From CAISDA01 sp050258555 (GTDB lineage: Bacteria > Bacteroidota > Ignavibacteria > UBA10030 > UBA8401): a stretch of 32,282 bases of DNA. Below are positions 26,400 to 32,282 of this stretch, in pieces. The notes beneath the pieces are model-generated. The model was given only the letters and a program-made list of their open reading frames with translations, did no database searches and was not told the origin of the DNA. The stretch spans positions 1-32,282 of the forward strand of contig JBLMZA010000167.1 in NCBI GenBank assembly GCA_050258555.1, written 5' to 3'. The translations under genes were made by a program, and so were the position numbers. Position 1 is the first letter of the stretch; every line of letters starts with the position of its first letter.

Positions 26400-26666
26400 T
26401 TATACTTCGTCGAAGCCTCGCTCGAATAATCCCACCATCGATTCCGCTGCCTGCTCCTCGTCCTCGCCCTCGAAGCGCAGGAGAAGATGCGATCCCTGTT
26501 CGGCCGCCAGCGTCATGACGCCGATGATGCTCTTGCCGTTGATCTCCAATCCGTCCTTGACGATGAAGAATTCCGATTTGTATTTCGCCGCCATCTTGAC
26601 GACAGAGGCCGCAGGACGCGTGTGGAGTCCGGCCCTGTTTCTGATCATCACTTCTCGTTCAATCAT
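26400..26666 (-). CDS. ptsH: Phosphocarrier protein HPr
   Basis: An 88-residue phosphocarrier between enzyme I and downstream PTS proteins. The active-site His15 lies in 'RAGLHTRPA'. The regulatory Ser46 is present in 'NGKSIIGVMTLAA', the site used by HPr kinase in Gram-positives and several other phyla. No HPr kinase gene is seen here. It starts 29 bases after the polyprenyl synthase stop and ends three bases before ptsI, so the three are almost certainly co-transcribed. The terminal 'ERGFDEV' is normal for the family. Confidence 0.97.
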   Translation of the reverse strand: MIEREVMIRNRAGLHTRPAASVVKMAAKYKSEFFIVKDGLEINGKSIIGVMTLAAEQGSHLLLRFEGEDEEQAAESMVGLFERGFDEV

Positions 26667-26695
26667 GCTGGAATGTCAGTCTCGCTCTAAAAATA

Positions 26696-27676
26696 TTAAA
26701 AATGTCTGTTCAGAAGCATGTCGCTCAGCCAGTAGAGCATCTTCCTGGCCGGCGTATCGGACAATCCGGCAAGGAGTCCGGTGGCTTTGGCGATATCGCG
26801 CTCGATGGCCTTTTTTGCCGTCTCCAGCGCGCCCGTGCGTTCATAGATGTCGCGCACCACGGGGATCGCCGTGCCGTCCGTTCCCGAACGGTCGATCACC
26901 GACTGCAGCACCTCGCGGTCCCGGCCCTCGCTGCGCTCGAGCGCCTTCAGAAGCAGGAACGTCTTTTTGCCCTCCACGATATCGCCGCCGATTTTTTTGC
27001 CGAACGTCTTCTCGTCGGCGACGACATCCAGCAGGTCATCCTGGATCTGGAAGGCGCGTCCGATCAGTTCGCCGTACTGCCGGAGGATGCGCACTTCGCG
27101 CGGCGATCCGTCGCCGATCACGGCGCCGATTTCGGAGCTGATCGCCACGAGCTTGCCCGTCTTCTTCGCGATCATGAGCATGTATTCGTCCAGCGTCACA
27201 TCGCGCCGCGTTTCGAAGACCTTGTCGTAGGCCTGGCCTTCGCACACTTCGATCACGCCCTCGGTGAAGAGATCGGCCACATGCGCAATCGCGGGCGTCT
27301 TCGTTTTCAGGAGCACGCGGTAGGCTTCCGCCACAAGCGCGTCGCCGGTCAAAATGGCCACGGAGCAGTCCCATTTCTTGTGCACGGTGGGACGTCCCCG
27401 GCGCGCATCGGCATTGTCCATGATGTCGTCGTGCACGAGCGTGAAATTATGAAGCACTTCGATCGCCACCGCGGCATTGAGCGCCTGCTTTGCCGTGCCG
27501 CCGACGGCCTCGCACGAGAGCATGACCAGAAGCGGACGAATGCGCTTGCCGCCCGCATCGAGCACGTAGCGCGCCGGTTCATAGAGCGATGCGGGCTCTT
27601 TTGTTCTGATGAGTGATGCGAGCCGGCGGTCGACCAGCGTCTTGTAGCGGCTGTATTTGTTCTGCAACGGTGTCAT
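26696..27676 (-). CDS. Trans-polyprenyl diphosphate synthase
   Basis: A 326-residue isoprenyl chain-elongating enzyme. Both Asp-rich motifs are present: the first at Asp83-Asp84 to Asp87 ('VHDDIMDNADARRGRPTVH'), the second at Asp213-Asp214 to Asp217 ('FQIQDDLLD'). The 'GGKRIRP' loop (42-48) binds the homoallylic substrate. Chain length is not certain from the sequence. Small residues before the first motif and the length favour a longer product such as octaprenyl (IspB-like) over farnesyl, which is a weak inference. The start ATG at 27674-27676 is preferred over the longer frame to 27790, which runs into fni. It begins 20 bases after fni, the isomerase that supplies its substrates. Confidence 0.93.
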   Translation of the reverse strand: MTPLQNKYSRYKTLVDRRLASLIRTKEPASLYEPARYVLDAGGKRIRPLLVMLSCEAVGGTAKQALNAAVAIEVLHNFTLVHDDIMDNADARRGRPTVHKKWDCSVAILTGDALVAEAYRVLLKTKTPAIAHVADLFTEGVIEVCEGQAYDKVFETRRDVTLDEYMLMIAKKTGKLVAISSEIGAVIGDGSPREVRILRQYGELIGRAFQIQDDLLDVVADEKTFGKKIGGDIVEGKKTFLLLKALERSEGRDREVLQSVIDRSGTDGTAIPVVRDIYERTGALETAKKAIERDIAKATGLLAGLSDTPARKMLYWLSDMLLNRHF

Positions 27677-27696
27677 GTGAAGTCTGTGTCTTCCTG

Positions 27697-28764
27697 TTAT
27701 CGTCTGATGTGATGGATAGGGACCTTCTGCAACGCCGCAATGTCGCGCGCGCCGGTCAGGAACATCGCGCCTTTGAACGTTCTGACCCATTCGGAAATCA
27801 TCGTGCGCAGTCCCTCCTGTCCGCCGCTTTCAAGTCGCTTGAGCATGGGACGCGCCGAAGCGGCGAGATCGGCGCCAAGCGCCACGGCCTTCGCACAGTC
27901 CATGCCGCTTGCGATGCCGCCCGAGGCGATGATGACGAGGTTCGGATTCGCAGATTTGAGCGGCGCAATTTCCACAAGCGCATCGGTCGTCGGAATGCCC
28001 CAGTCCCAGAAGGGATTCTCTTCCGGCGCGTCATTCCTTCCCACTTGGTGCGACGCCGAGCGCAGAAGCTCCACGCCCGCCCAGCTCGTGCCGCCCGCGC
28101 CGGCCACGTCGATCATCGTCACGCCGGCATCCATGAGGCGCCGCGCGACCTGTTGCGAAATGCCTGCGCCGATTTCCTTCACGATCACCGGAATGCCGAG
28201 CGAGCGGACGAGCATTTCGATGCCCTGAAGCACGCCTTTGAAACTCGTCGAGCCCTCGGGCTGAAGAAATTCCTGCAGCGGATTCAGGTGCACGGCAAAG
28301 GCGTCGGCGCCGATGAGTTCGGCAAGGCGCCGGACGACGCCGGCATCGGTCATGCGCGCCACTTCGGCCGCGCCGATATTGCCGATGATGGGGATATCGG
28401 GCGCGCTCGAACGCACGATGCTGAAGGACCGGTGATAGGCCGTATGCTCGATCGCCTGGCGCTGGCTTCCCACGCCCATGGCGATGCGGCATTCCTGGCA
28501 GACTTCCGCCAGTTCGCGGTTGATGCGCTCGGCATCGGGATAGCCTCCGGTCATGCAGGAAATCATGAACGGAAAGGCGAGCGTCCGTCCCGCAAAGACG
28601 GTCTCCGTCGTGATCTCCGAAAAATCCAGTTCCGGAAGCGCATTATGCACGAACTCCCAGGATTCAAAACCCGCAGTTTTCCGACGGAACGCGACGTCCT
28701 TGTTGATCGTCAGATCAACATGGTCTTTCTTGCGCGAGGAAGTCGGTCCTGTTGGAGCATCCAT
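27697..28764 (-). CDS. fni: Type 2 isopentenyl-diphosphate delta-isomerase
   Basis: FMN- and NADPH-dependent interconversion of isopentenyl and dimethylallyl diphosphate. At 355 residues it has the family length. 'RKKDHVD' at the N-terminus, 'MTGG' (71-74), 'GVGSQR' (97-102), 'HLNPLQEFLQPEG' (159-171) and the FMN-phosphate loop 'GAGGTSW' (222-228) with 'ASGGIASG' later are all characteristic. It is unrelated to the type 1 zinc enzyme. The start is the ATG at 28762-28764. A sigma-70 promoter at 28,809-28,837 makes it the first gene of the fni-polyprenyl synthase-ptsH-ptsI-fusion-lipoprotein operon. Confidence 0.96.
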   Translation of the reverse strand: MDAPTGPTSSRKKDHVDLTINKDVAFRRKTAGFESWEFVHNALPELDFSEITTETVFAGRTLAFPFMISCMTGGYPDAERINRELAEVCQECRIAMGVGSQRQAIEHTAYHRSFSIVRSSAPDIPIIGNIGAAEVARMTDAGVVRRLAELIGADAFAVHLNPLQEFLQPEGSTSFKGVLQGIEMLVRSLGIPVIVKEIGAGISQQVARRLMDAGVTMIDVAGAGGTSWAGVELLRSASHQVGRNDAPEENPFWDWGIPTTDALVEIAPLKSANPNLVIIASGGIASGMDCAKAVALGADLAASARPMLKRLESGGQEGLRTMISEWVRTFKGAMFLTGARDIAALQKVPIHHIRR

Positions 28765-28808
28765 AGAGCGTCGGCGGTACGTATTGAGTAAATTTGTCTC
28801 AGTAAAAA

Positions 28809-28837
28809 ATAATAGTGAAATAACTGTCCAGATGCAA
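28809..28837 (-). promoter_or_regulatory. Sigma-70-type promoter of the fni operon
   Basis: On the minus strand it is TTGCAT (28832-28837), a 17-base spacer, TATTAT (28809-28814), about 45 bases upstream of the fni ATG. Spacing is ideal and both boxes are four to five matches to consensus. Confidence 0.65.
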
Positions 28838-28880
28838 GAAAGGCGCGCGGCGAGTTTCGGGAATCCCCCCTTTTTTATGC

Positions 28881-28909
28881 TTGCTTGTTGTGCGATATCG
28901 TTCTACATT
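28881..28909 (+). promoter_or_regulatory. Candidate promoter of the hybrid histidine kinase
   Basis: TTGCTT (28881-28886), a 17-base spacer, TACATT (28904-28909). Transcription would start about nine bases before the kinase ATG, leaving almost no leader. It is back-to-back with the fni promoter in the same 160-base gap. Confidence 0.45.
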
Positions 28910-28924
28910 TTATTGTTGTGAAGG

Positions 28925-30508
28925 ATGCCGACGCACCAATTTTCGGGGATACACACCGTGACGCCACAACAGCCGACTACGTCTCCCATGAGCCAGTCTG
29001 TACAGGAGATCGAATCATTCCGTCTTCTCTTCCGGAATCATCCCATTCCCATGTGGATCTATGATCTGGAAACGCTCGCGTTTCTGGAGGTCAATGATGC
29101 CGCAGTCGTGAAATACCGGTACAGCCGCGAGGAATTCCTTTCGATGACGATCAAGGAGATCCGTCCCCCCGACGACATCCCTTCCCTCATCGAGGATGTC
29201 AACAAGCCGAGAGCGGACCAGAGCGGTCCCGCCGAATGGCGCCATCTTTTAAAAGACGGCACGCTGATCGATGTCGAGATCACTTCGCACACGCTCGATT
29301 TCCAAGGCCGCCGCGCGGCACTGGTCATGGCCATCGACATCACCGAGCGCAAGCGCCTGCAGCAGCAGCTCATTCAGGCGCAAAAGCTCGAGAGCCTCGG
29401 CACGCTGGCCGGGGGCATCGCGCACGACTTCAACAACCTTTTGGCCATGATCCTGGGATCTGCCGAGCTCCTGAAACTGCACGCCGGGGAGGCGCCGCAG
29501 CTCATGAAATACGTCGACCGCATCATCAGCGCATCGGAACGCGGCACGTCGGTCTCGCGGCAGCTCCTGCTCTTTGCGCGGCCGGGCGAGGCCGAATTCA
29601 AACCGCTTCGGCTCTCGGACACGCTTTCTGAAGTGCAGGACATGCTCCGGCATTTTCTGTCCAAGACCGTCAGCGTCGAACTCGAGCTTGCGATCGATTC
29701 GGGCTGCTTCATCGACGCGGATGCCGGACAGATCCATCAGGCGCTTCTGAATCTCGCGCTCAACGCCGCCGATGCGATGCAGAATGACGGCCGGTTGCTT
29801 CTCAAAGCCCTCCCTGTTCCGGTTTCCGATGTGCGGCGCCGGTTCCCCGAGGCGTTGGACGACGAGTACGCGGCCGTATGCGTTGCGGATACGGGCGAAG
29901 GCATGGATGCGCAGACGATGACGAAAATCTTCGATCCGTTTTTTACGACGAAGCCGAAGGGCAAGGGCACCGGCCTCGGACTCGCCATCGTGCATGGCAT
30001 CGTCCGGCATCACCGCGGCTTCATCGATGTGGAAAGCATGCGGGGCAAAGGCACCACATTCACGTTGTATTTCCCCGTGATGGCAAGGCAGGAAGAAGAG
30101 CAGAACGCGGAATGCTCCGCAAAGACGGCCGACGGCGAAGAGACGATTCTTCTGGCCGATGATGAAGAGCAGATTCGCGACACGCTGTTTGAATTTCTCA
30201 CCACAGCCGGATACCGGGTGCTCACCGCATGCAACGGCAAGGAAGCACTCGAACTCATTACCGTGCATCGCGGCACCGTGGCACTGGTGATCACGGACCT
30301 TGGCATGCCGGAAATGGGAGGAGAAGAGCTTTTTCGCCGGCTTCAGCAGACGGATCCCGGCATTCCTGTCATCGTGTCGTCGGGATATCTGGACGGCCTG
30401 TCGAAAGAGGAACTGCTCTCGATGGGATTCAAGGGCGTGCTGACAAAGCCCTATGCGATGGAAAATATCCGGCAGACAGTCAGGCGCGCGCTTGCCCGCG
30501 CAGAATAA
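28925..30508 (+). CDS. Cytoplasmic PAS hybrid histidine kinase with receiver domain
   Basis: A 527-residue hybrid sensor kinase with no transmembrane segment, so it senses a cytoplasmic signal. A PAS domain (about 30-142) ends in 'DITERKRLQQQLIQAQKLESLG'. The HisKA part has the phospho-accepting His167 in 'GGIAHDFNNLL'. The ATPase has 'LNLALNAADAM', 'VADTGEGM' and 'GKGTGLGLAIV'. The C-terminal receiver (about 405-525) has the acidic pair Asp412-Asp413, phospho-acceptor Asp458 in 'VITDLGMPEMGG' and Lys in 'LTKPYAME'. No output regulator lies beside it, so a separate phosphotransfer protein or response regulator is expected. The start ATG at 28925 has GAAGG immediately adjacent, which is poor spacing; a later start such as Met22 (28988) would leave all domains intact. 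Confidence 0.92.
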   Translation: MPTHQFSGIHTVTPQQPTTSPMSQSVQEIESFRLLFRNHPIPMWIYDLETLAFLEVNDAAVVKYRYSREEFLSMTIKEIRPPDDIPSLIEDVNKPRADQSGPAEWRHLLKDGTLIDVEITSHTLDFQGRRAALVMAIDITERKRLQQQLIQAQKLESLGTLAGGIAHDFNNLLAMILGSAELLKLHAGEAPQLMKYVDRIISASERGTSVSRQLLLFARPGEAEFKPLRLSDTLSEVQDMLRHFLSKTVSVELELAIDSGCFIDADAGQIHQALLNLALNAADAMQNDGRLLLKALPVPVSDVRRRFPEALDDEYAAVCVADTGEGMDAQTMTKIFDPFFTTKPKGKGTGLGLAIVHGIVRHHRGFIDVESMRGKGTTFTLYFPVMARQEEEQNAECSAKTADGEETILLADDEEQIRDTLFEFLTTAGYRVLTACNGKEALELITVHRGTVALVITDLGMPEMGGEELFRRLQQTDPGIPVIVSSGYLDGLSKEELLSMGFKGVLTKPYAMENIRQTVRRALARAE

Positions 30509-30523
30509 GGAGAGTGCGAATCG

Positions 30524-30862
30524 CTAGCGAACGATATAATTCATCTGCCGCAGTTTTGCCGCGGCACGTTCGCGCTGATCCCCCTGGATCTCGATCGCTC
30601 CGTCTTTGACCGTGCCTCCGGCTCCGCAGTGCTGCTTCAGAATGCGCGAGATCTCTTCCATCGTCGACGGATTATGCTGGAGTCCTTCGACGATCGTGAC
30701 GCTTTTCCCCTTCCTCCCCTTCGTATCCAGAACGACGCGGATCGTCTTTCCCTTTCCGTCATGGCCTTTCGGCTTCGGCGCATGAGAAGGCTGGTTTCTC
30801 ATCGACTCGGGCAGAAGCTCGCGAAGATCGGAAAGTGAATGCAACGTCTTGTGCTCGTTCAT
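30524..30862 (-). CDS. yciH: SUI1/eIF1-like translation factor YciH
   Basis: A 112-residue protein with the SUI1 domain in its C-terminal 75 residues: 'GKTIRVVLDTKGRKGKSVTIVEGLQHN', then 'MEEISRILKQHCGAGGTVKDGAIEIQGDQRE'. The family is the bacterial relative of eukaryotic initiation factor 1, and E. coli YciH affects start-site fidelity. The N-terminal 35 residues are likely unstructured. The start ATG at 30860-30862 has GGAGG four bases upstream, so the longer open frame to 30886 is rejected. It converges with the kinase gene, with only 15 bases between stops, and follows the DUF488 gene. Confidence 0.92.
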   Translation of the reverse strand: MNEHKTLHSLSDLRELLPESMRNQPSHAPKPKGHDGKGKTIRVVLDTKGRKGKSVTIVEGLQHNPSTMEEISRILKQHCGAGGTVKDGAIEIQGDQRERAAAKLRQMNYIVR

Positions 30863-30917
30863 ACGTCCTCCCTGCAAAATATGCAATCAAAAGCGTCGGT
30901 GATGCAGATCAAAAAGG

Positions 30918-31802
30918 TCAAATGTGGATCAATGGATGCCGGCCGGACATGCGGCGCTCGAGCGCATCGGCAAGCCGCTTGCGGTGGCAGCGCACGGGAT
31001 CGGCTTCAAAGCACGTGAGGGCGATCCGTCCTTCGGCTTCCAGCAGATCGACGAGCGCCTCCTGCGCATCACCGGTTTCCCGGAGCGTCGTCCGCTCGTA
31101 CCATTCAAAGAGCGAGGCACGGTCCTCTTCACTCTCAAGATCTTTCCGGAGATCCGATTGAATCCCCAGTTCCGGCATATGCCGGTAGCCGATCAGCACG
31201 TCGGCGCAGAAGCGCGTGAGCTGATATTTGTTGAAGCCGAATTTCATGCTCATCGCATTTTTGCGCACATCGCACAGCACTCGCACGCCGTTCCGGATGA
31301 GCCGGTTGAGATATGCTTCGAGCGAAATGCCTTCGTAGCCGATGGTGAAGAGCGCCGTCTCATCGAATGACGGCCGGTCATCGAGCACGGCACGCTGCAG
31401 GGCGGCATCGAGCACTTCTTCTGCATGATCAAGATGGATGCCGAGGAACGGATCCGCCGCGATCGTTGCACGCAGAAGCGCAGGCGCATCGAGCGCTCCG
31501 AACTCCTTCATGACGCTTCGGACAGCCTCCGCATCATCCGCCTTAAGCTGCGCCGCCATGCCTTCAGGCATCGCCGATTTCACGAGAGAACCGTTCTCCA
31601 GCACATCGCCGTTTCTTGCCATCGCATCGAGATCCGCTTCGGCCGAAAACGACCGGCATCCGTTGCGCGTCGGAACGAAGTCATAGGCCGGCTTCTTCTG
31701 CCGCTTTGAAACGAGGCAGAGCAGCAGTCCCAATCGCGTCCGGTCCAGTTCTCCCTCTCCCAGTTCCAGAAGCGCGAGCACTATTTTGCGGCGGTAAAAC
31801 AT
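30918..31802 (-). CDS. DUF488 family protein
   Basis: A 294-residue protein with the DUF488 core in its second half: 'LFTIGYEGISLEAYLNRLIRNGV' and 'VLCDVRKNAMSMKFGFNK', then 'YRHMPELGI' and the signature 'LTCFEADPVRCHRKRLADAL' (Cys, Glu, Cys-His). The first 145 residues are an extra helical domain, possibly of winged-helix type ('YRRKIVLALLELGEGELDRTRLGLLLCLVSK'). DUF488 has no agreed activity; the conserved Asp, Cys and His suggest a catalytic site. The start is ATG 31800-31802; a TATATT lies five bases before it, so a leaderless transcript is possible, but no good -35 box is seen. It precedes yciH by 55 bases. Confidence 0.85.
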   Translation of the reverse strand: MFYRRKIVLALLELGEGELDRTRLGLLLCLVSKRQKKPAYDFVPTRNGCRSFSAEADLDAMARNGDVLENGSLVKSAMPEGMAAQLKADDAEAVRSVMKEFGALDAPALLRATIAADPFLGIHLDHAEEVLDAALQRAVLDDRPSFDETALFTIGYEGISLEAYLNRLIRNGVRVLCDVRKNAMSMKFGFNKYQLTRFCADVLIGYRHMPELGIQSDLRKDLESEEDRASLFEWYERTTLRETGDAQEALVDLLEAEGRIALTCFEADPVRCHRKRLADALERRMSGRHPLIHI

Positions 31803-31867
31803 GCCCCAATATACGGAGGATTCTTCTGAAGTAAAAATAACAGCTCAGCAGTGCAGAATCATTTCCC

Positions 31868-31990
31868 ATGGATCACCGGCGGAATAAACCGAATTGGTGG
31901 GACTGCCCCAAAGAGTATCCTTTCGAGTATTGTATGGAGGGAGTGGATATCGTCAGTGATCTGTTAGCTTGTAGTTATAATCGAGTATGA
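31868..31990 (+). CDS. Possible 40-residue small protein
   Basis: An ATG-to-TGA frame on the plus strand inside the 202-base gap between DUF488 and the right-end propeller fragment. It begins MDHRRNKPNWWDCPKEYPF and contains three Cys, two adjacent Trp and several Tyr and Phe. That composition is unlike a random frame in GC-rich DNA, but it also lies in locally AT-richer sequence. No Shine-Dalgarno or promoter is visible. It may be a small secreted or toxin-like peptide, a gene remnant, or chance. The rest of the gap shows no clear terminator. Confidence 0.22.
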   Translation: MDHRRNKPNWWDCPKEYPFEYCMEGVDIVSDLLACSYNRV

Positions 31991-32004
31991 TATTTGTTCG
32001 CTGC

Positions 32005-32282
32005 TTATCGTCGCCCGATCGTAATGACGCATTTACGATTCCGAGCATTTAATCCCACCATTGCGATGCATCGCTTTGTCACAAACGACGATCGATAGAT
32101 CACACCGGAAGGATTTGCTTCCGTGTATGTCCTCCAGGTAGATCCGTTGTAATGGGCGATCATGGTCATATTATCCATGACAAACATATCATTTGCAGCC
32201 GTCGCACGGATATCTTCCAATCCCCAACTGCTGAATGCCTTAAATTTCCATACCCCGGTTTTATTCGTTGCCAGGCCATCCC
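32005..32282 (-). CDS. C-terminal part of a propeller-like surface protein (runs off the window)
   Basis: A frame open from the right edge to the TAA at 32005-32007 encodes at least 91 residues. It contains 'GVWKFKAFSSWGLEDIRATAANDMFVMDN' and 'MIAHYNGSTWRTYTEANPSG', the blade pattern of exported propeller proteins of the FCB group ('andvfvvGd...HYNGstW'). It ends in 'NRKCVITIGRR'. The start of the gene lies beyond the window. The second TTG inside the fragment (32,218-32,220) is not a real start, since the blade continues upstream of it. The sequence is AT-richer than the rest of the window. Confidence 0.7.
   Translation of the reverse strand, partial: DGLATNKTGVWKFKAFSSWGLEDIRATAANDMFVMDNMTMIAHYNGSTWRTYTEANPSGVIYRSSFVTKRCIAMVGLNARNRKCVITIGRR

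Noticed and set aside
24603..26429. A 608-codon plus-strand frame
   Set aside because: It is antisense to ptsI, whose identity is certain, and its translation matches nothing.

Overview
The window reads as ordinary bacterial chromosome, about 60% GC by eye and densely coded, with 31 genes recognised or supported (two cut by the window edges) plus two doubtful small ORFs. The gene set suggests a diderm of the FCB group, most likely the Bacteroidota/Chlorobiota side (Ignavibacteria- or Kapabacteria-like). The reasons are a C-terminal FlgD-like type IX secretion sorting domain on a propeller protein, a PUR/DUF3276 protein, a DUF3109 protein, several Omp85-type barrels and a lipoprotein propeller. 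The strong promoters are plain TTGACT-N17-TATATT rather than the Bacteroidetes -33/-7 type, so a classical Bacteroides relative is less likely. The assignment is an inference and was not tested against a database.

Region 1 (1-13,119, minus strand) is one long co-directional run behind a near-consensus promoter at 13,090-13,118: yceD(DUF177)-rpmF-plsX-fabH-fabD-DUF3109-fabG-acpP-fabF-rnc-gcvP-CoA-binding protein-Omp85 protein-rsmE (partial). The first nine are the classical fatty-acid/phospholipid initiation cluster with L32, interrupted by a DUF3109 gene that overlaps fabG by ATGA. The run contains strong hairpins: a terminator-like REP-type hairpin between acpP and fabF, a terminator after fabF, two competing hairpins between fabH and fabD, one between rpmF and plsX, and a terminator-like hairpin lying over the start of the Omp85 gene. 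These could give each gene its own expression level.

Region 2 (13,244-15,396, plus strand) is a two-gene unit: a polyprenyl-phosphate-type family 2 glycosyltransferase overlapping a GT-C membrane glycosyltransferase. A bidirectional terminator (15,401-15,476) separates it from Region 3.

Region 3 (15,497-20,391, minus strand) holds a Crp/Fnr regulator with its own strong promoter, a PHP phosphoesterase, lumazine synthase overlapping a secreted sensor-type propeller with a sorting domain, and the DUF3276 protein.

Region 4 (20,576-28,764, minus strand) is a probable six-gene operon from a promoter at 28,809-28,837: fni, a polyprenyl synthase, HPr, enzyme I, a large surface protein fusing a gluzincin, a TolB-like propeller and an Omp85 barrel, and a BamB-like lipoprotein 2 bases after it. 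It joins isoprenoid supply, a PTS phosphorelay without an EII, and outer-membrane biogenesis.

Region 5 (28,925-32,282) has a plus-strand PAS hybrid histidine kinase, then minus-strand yciH (SUI1) and a DUF488 gene. It ends in an AT-richer stretch with a 40-codon ORF of doubtful status and the C-terminus of a propeller-like protein cut by the window end. No tRNA, rRNA, CRISPR array, transposase, integrase or prophage gene was seen. No stretch longer than 300 bases lacks a gene; the longest gaps (13,020-13,243 and 31,803-32,004) are described below.
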